Origin: Alistipes sp.
GTDB lineage: Bacteria > Bacteroidota > Bacteroidia > Bacteroidales > Rikenellaceae
DNA: 39,127 nt
NCBI GenBank assembly: GCA_017531305.1
Contig: JAFXLG010000065.1
Coordinates: 1 to 39,127, forward strand
Reading direction: 5' to 3'
The notes under the pieces are model-generated. The model saw only the letters and a list, made by a program, of their open reading frames with translations. It had not been told where the DNA came from and did no database searches. Below are positions 16,624 through 25,013 of this stretch, piece by piece; within the stretch, counting starts at the first letter, position 1; every line of letters starts with the position of its first letter. Position numbers and translations under genes: made by a program.

Positions 16624-18570
16624 TTATTTTATTAGGGCAGGACCTGAGTGTGTAGGCGTCACAGGAAGGATGCGTCCATGCTTATCGAAGTGCATCTCAT
16701 CGATGCAAACCTCACGATGATAACCCGGACCCATGAATGGCTCGATGTAGCGTTTGTTGATGCGGTGATAGACGATATACCACTTGTCAGTGCCAGGGAT
16801 CTGGATCACCGAATTGTGTGCCGTACCATAGATTTTATCCTCAGGACGCTGCTTCAAGATCACAGGCTCCTCGGCAACCTTGATCGGACCGAGAGGCTTG
16901 CGGCTTGTGCCATACGCCACATGATAATTAGGCGAGCCTGTATCGTCCACCGACCAGAGGAAGTAGTATGTACCCTTGCGATAGATGACGTATGGAGCCT
17001 CGCGATAGGCGTAATCCTGCAGAGTGCCACCCTCGGGAGTGAGCTTGGTGATGGTCTCCGCCCTTAGGCTTGTCATGTCGTCATTAAGCTCAGCACCTGC
17101 CATATAACCGTTACCCCAATAGATATAATACTTCTTCGACTTAGGATCTTGGAAAACATCCACATCAATCTGCTGACCGCGGCAGCCCTCTGGCTCATCG
17201 CTGATCATAGGCTTGCCCAGATCGACAAACGGACCTACGGGATCATCCGCCACAGCCACGCCGATCTCCTTGCGGCGACCAGCATCGGCACTATAATAGA
17301 AGTAATATTTATATGATCCATCCTTCTGCTTACGCTCGATGATGGCGGGAGCCCACGCATTGCCTCGCGCCCAAGGCACCTGATCGCTCTTGACATCGAG
17401 CATAGTACCCTCATCCTTCCAATTTACGAGATCCTCGGAGCTGAAGACGTTGAATTTCCAGCCGCCCCAATGGCGCACGCCATCGGTAGTGGAGTAGATA
17501 TAATACTTACCTGTCTTCTCCGAATAGAGGATCTCAGGATCGGCATGGAAATCGGGCAGGATAGGATTCACATGGTTGCCAAACTCCTTCAAGAGGCGAT
17601 CCTTCTCGCGCTGGGTGATAGGGATGATAGTGCCGTGACGAGGGGTAAACTTACCCTTGGTCTGGGTATCCTGCACCCACTCGAAGCTCTTGAGGTCGGT
17701 GCTGCGGCAGAACTGATAGTGACCATCCATATAGCAGTCGTACATGATGATCCAGCTCTTGCCATCGAGCGAGCGACACACGCCCACGCCCTCGACAGCC
17801 TTCTTGGTCTGCTCGACATTCTCCTTTAAGCGAGTCCACTGCGAGCCAGCACGTTGACCACGCTCAGGGGTGAGGTTCTTGGCGGTAGCCTGATAGATGC
17901 CACGACCACCCTCGCTCTTGTAGAAGAGGTGGTACAAGCCATCTGCCTCGTTATAGACTATATCGCCATCTATGGTTGCGCTGCCATTGTCGAAGAGGTA
18001 TTGCGGCTCACCCTCCAGATCGGTGAAATCTTCGTTGACATAGCTATAATATATGCGGTCAAACGAGTCATCGTAATCGGTACGCAACGAATAGAACACC
18101 ATATACTTGCCTGCACGCTTATCGTAGATGGTTTCGGGTGCCCACACGCGGATCACGTTGCCCCACTTGCGTGGATACTTGGTAGGGAAGTGTACGGTAT
18201 GATGCTCCCAATTGACCAAGTCGCGGCTCTTCATCAGCACGATACCACGATTGGAGCTCCAACCCAAACTTGAGCGCATATCGGTCACCACCATATAGAA
18301 CTCCTTGCCATCCTCCGAGCGCAGGATATGTGGGTCGCGCACACAGCCTGTAAGGGCTATCGAGTCGCTCTTGATCACGGGGTTGCCATGATTCAGCGGA
18401 GTGAAGTTATAACCGTCATCGCTCAAAGCATAGCAGATCTGCTCCTGATGGGGTGCATTGCCCGTAAAATAGGTAAACAGGTATGCCACCATAGGCTCTT
18501 CGCTTTGCTGGGCAAAACCAGCTATGGTCGCCATAGTAATGGCACAAAAGAGTGTAAAAAATTTCTTCAT
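16624..18570 (-). CDS. Secreted tandem GH43-type glycoside hydrolase
   Basis: A Sec signal peptide (residues 1-20, cleavage after GFA) precedes two five-bladed propeller domains of the GH43 superfamily. Domain 1 (about 27-330) has the catalytic-base motif VRDPHIL (Asp79), Asp201/Asp203 in IDGDIV and Glu260 as the likely acid. Domain 2 (about 335-648) has HADPEIL (Asp344), IDVDVF (Asp469) and YREAPYV (Glu524), the full GH43 triad. Such enzymes remove arabinose or xylose from plant polysaccharides or, in some subfamilies, galactose. It is the third gene after the SDR and uxuA, with an 11-bp gap, so the released sugars may feed uronate metabolism. Confidence 0.88.
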   Translation of the reverse strand: MKKFFTLFCAITMATIAGFAQQSEEPMVAYLFTYFTGNAPHQEQICYALSDDGYNFTPLNHGNPVIKSDSIALTGCVRDPHILRSEDGKEFYMVVTDMRSSLGWSSNRGIVLMKSRDLVNWEHHTVHFPTKYPRKWGNVIRVWAPETIYDKRAGKYMVFYSLRTDYDDSFDRIYYSYVNEDFTDLEGEPQYLFDNGSATIDGDIVYNEADGLYHLFYKSEGGRGIYQATAKNLTPERGQRAGSQWTRLKENVEQTKKAVEGVGVCRSLDGKSWIIMYDCYMDGHYQFCRSTDLKSFEWVQDTQTKGKFTPRHGTIIPITQREKDRLLKEFGNHVNPILPDFHADPEILYSEKTGKYYIYSTTDGVRHWGGWKFNVFSSEDLVNWKDEGTMLDVKSDQVPWARGNAWAPAIIERKQKDGSYKYYFYYSADAGRRKEIGVAVADDPVGPFVDLGKPMISDEPEGCRGQQIDVDVFQDPKSKKYYIYWGNGYMAGAELNDDMTSLRAETITKLTPEGGTLQDYAYREAPYVIYRKGTYYFLWSVDDTGSPNYHVAYGTSRKPLGPIKVAEEPVILKQRPEDKIYGTAHNSVIQIPGTDKWYIVYHRINKRYIEPFMGPGYHREVCIDEMHFDKHGRILPVTPTHSGPALIK

Positions 18571-18581
18571 TTAAGTATGTT

Positions 18582-19766
18582 TTATTTAGTATTTTCAATA
18601 TACAAGGACATAGCAATTCCCATCTCCAGACCGCGCAGTTCGGCTAAGCCGCGCATACGTCCATAGCATGAGTAACCGGGGTTGGAACGGCGATTCAGAT
18701 CGTCACACATCTGATGACCATGGTCGGGACGCATAGGTATCGAACGCCCCTGCTGTTGCTGAATCTCCAAAAACGCCTTCATCACCTCATACATCGGCAC
18801 ATCACCCTCCAAGTGGTTGTCCTCTTGGAAGTTACCCTCTGCATCACGGCGTGTGGAACGCAGGTGAACAAAGCCCACGCGCGAAGCAAACTCACGCATC
18901 ATGGCAGGCAGGTCGTTGTCACCTCTGACGCCGAAAGAGCCTGTGCAGAGACACAGACCATTGGAGCGATTAGGCACAGCCTCGATCAGGCGGCGGAAAT
19001 CCTCGGCGGTAGAGAGTATGCGTGGCAATCCCAAAATCGGATATGGCGGATCATCGGGGTGGATAACCATCTCCGAGCCACACTCATCGGCAACGGGACA
19101 AACCTCGCGCAGGAAATATATCAGATTCTCCCTCAGACGCTCGGCATCAATATCCTTGTAGCGATCCAACGCCTCTTGGAACTGCTCCAACGTGAAACTC
19201 TCCTCGGAGCCCGGAAGCCCAGCGATCATATTGCGGGTAATAAGCTCTTTCTCTGCCTCATCCATCTGCTCATAGCGAGCCTTCGCCTTGGCGCGATCCT
19301 CCTCGCTATACTCCTGCTCAGCACCGGGGCGGCGCAGGATATGCAGGTCGAAAGCCATGAATGCCGCACGCTCAAACCTCAGAGCCAGCGAGCCATCCTC
19401 AACCTCATAAGCAAGGTTGGTGCGAGTCCAATCCAAGACGGGCATGAAATTATAGGTGATGCAATGTATGCCACACTCGGCAAGGTTGCGGATCGAGAGT
19501 TTGTAGTTGTCGATATATCGCTGAAAATCACCTGTCTGCGTCTTGATATGTTCGTGCACAGGAACGCTCTCCACCACACTCCACGTTAAACCCGCATCGG
19601 AGATCATCTGCTGGCGAGCGCGGATCTCCTCCACACTCCACACTTCGCCGTTGGGGATATGATGCAGGGCATGGACAATATCGGTAGCCCCCGCCTGACG
19701 TATATTACTCAGCGAGACAGGATCCTGAGGTCCATACCATCGCCACGATTGTTTGCATAGGAACAT
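18582..19766 (-). CDS. uxuA: Mannonate dehydratase
   Basis: UxuA dehydrates D-mannonate to 2-keto-3-deoxy-D-gluconate in the hexuronate pathway, using a divalent metal. The 394-residue protein shows the family pattern: HHIPNGEVW near 35-43, [13 protein letters not shown] (63-75), [51 protein letters not shown] and MRPDHGHQM. It is 27 bp downstream of the SDR that would make its substrate and 11 bp upstream of the GH43 gene. Confidence 0.97.
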   Translation of the reverse strand: MFLCKQSWRWYGPQDPVSLSNIRQAGATDIVHALHHIPNGEVWSVEEIRARQQMISDAGLTWSVVESVPVHEHIKTQTGDFQRYIDNYKLSIRNLAECGIHCITYNFMPVLDWTRTNLAYEVEDGSLALRFERAAFMAFDLHILRRPGAEQEYSEEDRAKAKARYEQMDEAEKELITRNMIAGLPGSEESFTLEQFQEALDRYKDIDAERLRENLIYFLREVCPVADECGSEMVIHPDDPPYPILGLPRILSTAEDFRRLIEAVPNRSNGLCLCTGSFGVRGDNDLPAMMREFASRVGFVHLRSTRRDAEGNFQEDNHLEGDVPMYEVMKAFLEIQQQQGRSIPMRPDHGHQMCDDLNRRSNPGYSCYGRMRGLAELRGLEMGIAMSLYIENTK

Positions 19767-19793
19767 TGTAACTCAATTTTAATCAAGAAAACA

Positions 19794-20606
19794 CTAAATC
19801 GAGAAGGCATCAAAACCGCCATCTATGACAGTCAGCGTACCGCTGACAAACTTCGAGGCATCGGAAGCCAACCACTGCAAAGTACCGAACATCTCCTCTG
19901 GTTCGCCGAAACGCTTATATGGCGTATGGGCAAGGATGGTCTCGGCACGCGGAGTGAGCGAGCCATCGGGGTTGGTCAGCAGCGCACGATTCTGATTGGT
20001 CAAGAGGAATCCTGGGGCTACGGCATTGACGCGCAAGCCCTCGCCAAATTTGATTGCCAACTCGCCACACATATACTTTGTCCAATTCACTACGGCAGCC
20101 TTCGCCACGCCATAGCCTGCCACGCGGGTGAGTGGGCGCAGAGCCGACTCGGAAGCGATATTGATGATCGAGCCTTGACGCTGCTCGACCATAGCCTTAA
20201 CAAAGACCATGGTAGGCAGGATGGTGCCAAACAGATTAAGGTCAACTACCTGACGCACAGCATCAATATCCAGATCGAAGATTGTCTTCTCGGGTGGTAC
20301 GGTAGCTGCCGCCATATTGCCGCCTGCGCAGTTAATCAGCACATCAATGCGTCCGTATGCAGCCATGATGTCGGCATAATTCTGCTCCAACATCTCCTTC
20401 TTCGTAACATCACACTTCAGATAGAGAGCCTCGCCTCCCGAAGCCTTGACCTGAGCCATAAGCTCGCCTCCCATCTGCTCGTTGCGAGCCAAGATCACCA
20501 CTTTGGCACCCTGCTCGGCAAAGTGCTTCACCATAGCCGAACCCAAGATACCTGTAGCACCTGTAATCACGATGACTTTGCCATCGACACTAAACAAATC
20601 TTTCAT
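19794..20606 (-). CDS. SDR oxidoreductase, probable D-fructuronate reductase (mannonate-forming)
   Basis: The 270-residue classical SDR has TGATGILG at 15-22, NCAGG at 92-96, Ser152/154 in IASESA and Tyr165-Lys169 in YGVAK. It resembles the SDR-type fructuronate reductases (mannonate oxidoreductases) found next to uxuA in many Bacteroidetes and Firmicutes. The operon order SDR-uxuA supports this role. No uxaC isomerase or kdgK/kdgA gene lies in the window, so the rest of the pathway must be elsewhere. Confidence 0.9.
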   Translation of the reverse strand: MKDLFSVDGKVIVITGATGILGSAMVKHFAEQGAKVVILARNEQMGGELMAQVKASGGEALYLKCDVTKKEMLEQNYADIMAAYGRIDVLINCAGGNMAAATVPPEKTIFDLDIDAVRQVVDLNLFGTILPTMVFVKAMVEQRQGSIINIASESALRPLTRVAGYGVAKAAVVNWTKYMCGELAIKFGEGLRVNAVAPGFLLTNQNRALLTNPDGSLTPRAETILAHTPYKRFGEPEEMFGTLQWLASDASKFVSGTLTVIDGGFDAFSI

Positions 20607-20669
20607 TATCGTAAGTTTTAAAATTCACTCTCGTTAAGGTCTCCTTTGATTATGCCCAAAGGGCAAAGA

Positions 20670-20701
20670 CAAAGATAAAAAATTTCATCGAGATTGTCAA
20701 A
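20670..20701 (-). promoter_or_regulatory. Promoter of the SDR-uxuA-GH43 operon
   Basis: TTTG (20701-20698), 20 nt, TATCTTTG (20677-20670) on the minus strand. A small dyad TGCCC-AAA-GGGCA (20653-20665) lies just downstream at the expected start of the mRNA and could be an operator or 5' hairpin. Confidence 0.7.
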
Positions 20702-20770
20702 TCAACCTCCCCCGCATCGGCGCAGTAAAAACGAAAGATTATTAAAATTTAGTTTATATAGCGCAATAAA

Positions 20771-20802
20771 TTTTGCCATTCGGAATAAAAGCGTTAACTT
20801 TA
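20771..20802 (+). promoter_or_regulatory. Promoter of the Gfo/Idh-DUF1080 pair
   Basis: TTTTG (20771-20775), 19 nt, TAACTTTA (20795-20802): a match to the Bacteroidetes consensus with one deviation in the -7 element. The leader to the ATG at 20856 is about 45 nt and very AT-rich. It is divergent from the uxuA operon promoter, with 70 bp between the two -33 elements. Confidence 0.65.
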
Positions 20803-20855
20803 TGGCGATATATTATATATATAGGGAAAGTTTCCACATTAAAATTATAAAAATT

Positions 20856-22136
20856 ATGGCAATCAACAGAAAAGATTTTCTCAAGACCCTTGGAGGTATG
20901 GCAGCACTTACCATTCTTCCTCGCAAGGTTCTCGGAGGTCAGGGACACATCGCCCCAAATGATCAGTTGACTAAAGGTATCATCGGTATGGGTGGTATCG
21001 GTTTCAGTGCCAACCACTTCTCAAGCAACGAGCAGTGCCGTCTGGTAGCTATGTGTGACGTGGATAGCAACCACCTCAACACAGGTGTTACTCGCGCTAA
21101 GAGCGAGTTGAATGAGACCGTTAAGGGTTATCACATGTACCGCGACCTGATCAACGATCCTAACGTGGACGTAGTTCACATCGCTACTCCTCCACATTGG
21201 CACGGTATCATGGCAGTAGAGGCTGCTAAGGCTGGTAAGGATATCTGGTGCGAGAAGCCTATGACACGTACTATCGGTGAGGGTAAGAAGGTGATGGAGG
21301 CAGTTCGTCAGAACAGCCGTATCTTCCGCCTCAACACATGGTTCCGTTTCAAGGACACATTCTACGGCTTGGGTACTACAGTAGCTCCTTTGAAGAAGTT
21401 GGTCGATAGCGGTATGCTCGGCTGGCCATTGAAGGTGACTATCTCAGGTCATACAGGTTTCGGCTGGAAGTTCTTCTGGGTAGGTAAGGAGAATCTTGTT
21501 GAGCAGCCTATCCCAAAGAATCTGGATTACGATTTGTGGTTGGGTCCTGCACCTTACAAGCCATACAACGAGCACCGTACTCACCAGACATTCCGTGGTT
21601 ACTGGGATTACGATGGTGGTGGTCTTGGCGATATGGGTCAGCACTACATCGACCCTGTGCAGTACATCTTGGGCAAGGATAACACATCGCCTGTAAAGGT
21701 AGAGGTTGATGCTCCAGAGCAGTACTGGGATGCTATCGGTACATGGCGCAAGATCGTCTATACTTACGAGGACGGTTGCCAGATCATCCTTCAGGGTGAG
21801 GGCTACGAGGATCCTAACGCAGCTTACATCGAGGGTCCTAACGGTAAGGTATATAACGGTTTCCAGTGTACTATCCCTAACGTGATGAGTAAGCTCAACG
21901 AGTTGCCAGATCCAGAGCCTCAGAACACAGACTTCATCAAGTGTATCCACACTCGCGAGAAGTTTGCTCTGAACGAGATCAACGGTTTCCGTTCGGCAAC
22001 TATCGTAAACATGGGTCTCTGCGCTTTGCGTCTGAACCGTACTTTGGAGTTCGATCCTGTGAAGTTGCAGTTCATCAACGATGATGCTGCCAACGCTCTG
22101 ATCGACCAGCCAATGCGCGCACCTTGGAAAATCTAA
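20856..22136 (+). CDS. Gfo/Idh/MocA-family oxidoreductase with Tat-like signal
   Basis: This NAD(P)-linked sugar oxidoreductase has 426 residues from ATG 20856. The N terminus MAINRKDFLKTLGGMAALTIL looks like a Tat signal with RK in place of RR, as is usual for extracytoplasmic members in Bacteroidetes. The Rossmann motif is GIIGMGGIGFSANHF, followed by HIATPPHWHG, the cofactor/catalytic WCEKPMTR and the C-domain GGGLGDMGQHYIDPVQY, where His is the likely proton acceptor. Codons are strongly biased (GGT, CGT, AAG), unlike most neighbours, which suggests high expression. The DUF1080 protein gene follows after 27 bp. A role in oxidising glycosides to 3-keto forms is inferred from that partner. 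Confidence 0.9.
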   Translation: MAINRKDFLKTLGGMAALTILPRKVLGGQGHIAPNDQLTKGIIGMGGIGFSANHFSSNEQCRLVAMCDVDSNHLNTGVTRAKSELNETVKGYHMYRDLINDPNVDVVHIATPPHWHGIMAVEAAKAGKDIWCEKPMTRTIGEGKKVMEAVRQNSRIFRLNTWFRFKDTFYGLGTTVAPLKKLVDSGMLGWPLKVTISGHTGFGWKFFWVGKENLVEQPIPKNLDYDLWLGPAPYKPYNEHRTHQTFRGYWDYDGGGLGDMGQHYIDPVQYILGKDNTSPVKVEVDAPEQYWDAIGTWRKIVYTYEDGCQIILQGEGYEDPNAAYIEGPNGKVYNGFQCTIPNVMSKLNELPDPEPQNTDFIKCIHTREKFALNEINGFRSATIVNMGLCALRLNRTLEFDPVKLQFINDDAANALIDQPMRAPWKI

Positions 22137-22163
22137 TCCCTAACTTAAACAGACATTAGAGTA

Positions 22164-24947
22164 ATGAAAAGACTATTTATATTAGTTATAGCATTGGCGT
22201 TGATGCCATTTGCTTCTATCAACGCTCAGGATGCCCGCAACCGTGTCACTACCACTATCGTAGCTGACGCTATGGCACAGCTCCCAGCCAAGGATCAGAA
22301 GATCTACAACCAGACTATGGACGAGCTGGCTAAGACTGGTGCCGAGGGCATGCAGATGATGGCTTCGATGTTGCGCCCTGCAGCCGCAGGTGTGAACAAC
22401 TCGGCTATCGAGTACGCTATCAATGGCGTAGCATCTTACGTATCGAAGGGTCAGGAGTCTTTGCGCGGCGGTGTTCGCGAGGGCTTGAAGAAGGCTATCG
22501 AGAAGTGTTCTGACAACCCAACCAAGGCATTCTTGATGACTGCTTTGCAGATCTGCGCTACAGCAGAGGATGGCGCATTCTACGCCGAGAAGCTCTCTGA
22601 CGCATATCTTGGTAACTTCGCAGCTCGCGCCTTGGCTTCAATTCAGGGCACAGAGCCTTTGGTTGCTGAGTTGATCAACGCTCAGAAGGAGAACGGCTAC
22701 AGCAAGATCCTTTTGGCTCAGATCGCATCTTATAAGAATATCCCTGAGGTAGAGACTGCTCTCTTGACATGGCTCGGAACAGCTACTCCAGAGGAGCGTT
22801 GCCAGATCAACTTGGCTTTGGCTTCTTGCGGTGGCGTGAAGGCTGTGAAGGTGTTGGGCGCACAGGCTAAGGCTGTGGATTACTCGTTCGAGACTACAGA
22901 TGCTTACGGTGCATACTCAGCTATCTTGACTCGCATGGTCAAGGAGAACCCTGCAGTTGCTGAGAAGGCTGCCAAGAAGCTCATGAAGGAGGATAAGACA
23001 AACGTACGCCTCACAGGTTTGGATCTTTTGATCCTCTTGAACGGTGCTGAGACTACTCCACTTGTAGTGAAGGCTCTCTCTGACGACTGCCGTCAGTATC
23101 GTTACGGTGCTATGCGCGCTGCTGAGGCTTATGCCGATGACGCTACATACGCTGCTGTGGCTGCTCTCTTGCCAAAGGCTTCTAACGATGTGAAGATCGA
23201 CATAGTAAACTGGTTGGGTGCTAACCACGTTGAGAGTCAGGTTGATGCTGTCGTAGCTCAGATCGCCAACCCAGACAACACCGTAGCTATCGAAGCTATG
23301 GAGGCTGCAAGCCGTATCGGTGGCGAGAAGGCTTTGGAGGGTATCTTGGCTAAGGTTGAGTCTTTGGAGAACACAGAGAATACTGAGATTTTGGATGCTG
23401 CAATGCGTACATTGCTCACATTCAACGGCAAGGTCAACTCAGGTATCGTGAAGGCTTTGGATGGTAACAACCAGAGCAAGATCGTAGCTTTGGGCGTATT
23501 GCTCAAGCGTGCAATTCCTGAGGCTGCCGACAAGGTTATCGCTATGGCTAAGAGTGGTAACGACATGGCTCAGAAGGCTCTTCCACAGGTTGCATCAGAG
23601 AAGAACTTTGACGCTATCTGCGACCTCTATGAAACTGGTCGTGGCGAGGCTAAGGCTGTAAACAAGGCTATCGAGAACAAGCCAGCTGCCGAGCAGGTGA
23701 AGTTAATCGAGGCTCGTATGGCTAAGGCTAAGAATCCTGCTGCTTACATTCAGGTTTTGGCTAACACCAACGCTGACGAGGCGGTGGCTACTATCGTAAA
23801 CAGCTACAAGACATCGACAGGTGCTGCTAAGGATGCTGCATTTAACGGTTTGCTCTCACTCAACAAGGATAGCATTATCCCTGTAATGTATGAGATCGCT
23901 ACTACTAACGCTCCTTTGAAGGATAAGGCTTTGAGCAAGTACATCACTCTCACAGCTGCTTCGAAGCTCAACGCTGAGCGCAAGTACAAGAACTACAGCA
24001 ACGCTTTGGCTGCTGAGCCATCGGTAGCTGTTAAGAATGCTGCTCTGAAGAACCTCTCTGCAACTCAGACTTATCAGGCTATGATGCTCGCGGCAGAGTA
24101 TATGGACAATGCCGAGACTGCACAGGCTGCTGCAAATACAGTTCTCCAGATCGCTACTAAGCACCCAGAGTTCTACTCAGCTGAGGTGAAGGCACTCTTG
24201 GAGAAGGTTTCTGCTACACTCAACGATGGCGATGCAGTTTACAAGCGCAAGGATATCGAGAAGTTCATCAACGAGAACAAGGCTCGCGAGTCACACTCTA
24301 TCATCAAGGAGTTGTCGGCTGAGGAGAAGGCTGAGGGCTTTGAGCTTTTGTTCGATGGTAAGAATATGGACTCTTGGACAGGTAACTTGGACGCTTACCA
24401 GCCTGTTGACGGCTACATGTACGTTACAGCTGCTTACGGCTCTACAGGTAACCTCTACACCAAGAAGGAGTATTCGGACTTCGTACTTCGTTTTGAGTTC
24501 TGCTTCGACCGCGAGGGCGTAAACAATGGTATCGGTATCCGCACTCCTATGGGTGTTGACGCTGCTTACCACGGTATGGAGATTCAGGTATTGCACCACG
24601 ATGCTCCTATCTACGCTGGCTTGCGCGAGTATCAGGTACACGGCTCAGTTTACGGTATCATCCCTGCAAAGCGTATCAAGTGGGGCGCACTCGGCGAGTG
24701 GCACTCTGAGGAGATCCGCATCAAGGGCGACAACATCAAGGTTACGGTTGATGGCGAGGTTATCCTCGAGGGTAACATCCGTAAGGCTTGTAAGGGTCAC
24801 AACGTAAATCCTAAGGGCGAGGGTCCTAACCCTTATACTGTTGACCACTTGAACCACCCAGGTCTCTTCAACAAGAAGGGTCACATCGGTTTGCTCGGTC
24901 ACGGTGAGGGTATCAAGTACCGCAACATCCGCGTTAAGGAGTTGTAA
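22164..24947 (+). CDS. Secreted HEAT-repeat protein with C-terminal DUF1080 (3-keto-disaccharide hydrolase-like) domain
   Basis: A signal peptide (1-22, ending INAQ) is followed by about 680 residues of helical HEAT-like repeats (for example VAALLPKASNDVKIDIVNWL) and a linker. The DUF1080 lectin-like beta-sandwich runs from about 723 to 927, with FELLFDGKNMDSWTG, GNNGIGIRTP-like NNGIGIRTP, GMEIQVLHHD and HIGLLGHGEGIKYRNIRVKEL. DUF1080 proteins are now named 3-keto-disaccharide hydrolases because characterised members cleave 3-keto-glycosides. The long repeat arm is unusual and may bind a partner or hold the substrate at the cell surface. Codon use is strongly biased, as in the preceding gene. 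Confidence 0.88.
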   Translation: MKRLFILVIALALMPFASINAQDARNRVTTTIVADAMAQLPAKDQKIYNQTMDELAKTGAEGMQMMASMLRPAAAGVNNSAIEYAINGVASYVSKGQESLRGGVREGLKKAIEKCSDNPTKAFLMTALQICATAEDGAFYAEKLSDAYLGNFAARALASIQGTEPLVAELINAQKENGYSKILLAQIASYKNIPEVETALLTWLGTATPEERCQINLALASCGGVKAVKVLGAQAKAVDYSFETTDAYGAYSAILTRMVKENPAVAEKAAKKLMKEDKTNVRLTGLDLLILLNGAETTPLVVKALSDDCRQYRYGAMRAAEAYADDATYAAVAALLPKASNDVKIDIVNWLGANHVESQVDAVVAQIANPDNTVAIEAMEAASRIGGEKALEGILAKVESLENTENTEILDAAMRTLLTFNGKVNSGIVKALDGNNQSKIVALGVLLKRAIPEAADKVIAMAKSGNDMAQKALPQVASEKNFDAICDLYETGRGEAKAVNKAIENKPAAEQVKLIEARMAKAKNPAAYIQVLANTNADEAVATIVNSYKTSTGAAKDAAFNGLLSLNKDSIIPVMYEIATTNAPLKDKALSKYITLTAASKLNAERKYKNYSNALAAEPSVAVKNAALKNLSATQTYQAMMLAAEYMDNAETAQAAANTVLQIATKHPEFYSAEVKALLEKVSATLNDGDAVYKRKDIEKFINENKARESHSIIKELSAEEKAEGFELLFDGKNMDSWTGNLDAYQPVDGYMYVTAAYGSTGNLYTKKEYSDFVLRFEFCFDREGVNNGIGIRTPMGVDAAYHGMEIQVLHHDAPIYAGLREYQVHGSVYGIIPAKRIKWGALGEWHSEEIRIKGDNIKVTVDGEVILEGNIRKACKGHNVNPKGEGPNPYTVDHLNHPGLFNKKGHIGLLGHGEGIKYRNIRVKEL

Positions 24948-24965
24948 GTCGTACCTTATATAATA

Positions 24966-25002
24966 AATATAGCCCGAAGCATAACTTCGGGCTATATTTT
25001 TT
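24966..25002 (+). terminator. Strong terminator of the Gfo/Idh-DUF1080 operon
   Basis: A perfect 14-bp stem (24966-24979 with 24985-24998), 5-nt loop and TTTTTT tail, 18 bp after the stop codon. On the minus strand it sits just after the GH110 gene but has only a broken U-tract there. Confidence 0.9.
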
Positions 25003-25013
25003 GCTACGGTTAA

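Noticed and set aside
16624-18570. Frameshifted duplicate of a single GH43 gene
   Set aside because: The two halves differ strongly in sequence and both keep catalytic motifs, so this is an old tandem architecture and not a recent duplication.
22164-24947. Two separate genes joined by a sequencing error
   Set aside because: The frame is continuous for 927 codons with uniform codon use, and the linker between HEAT repeats and DUF1080 is ordinary helical sequence, so a true fusion is more likely.
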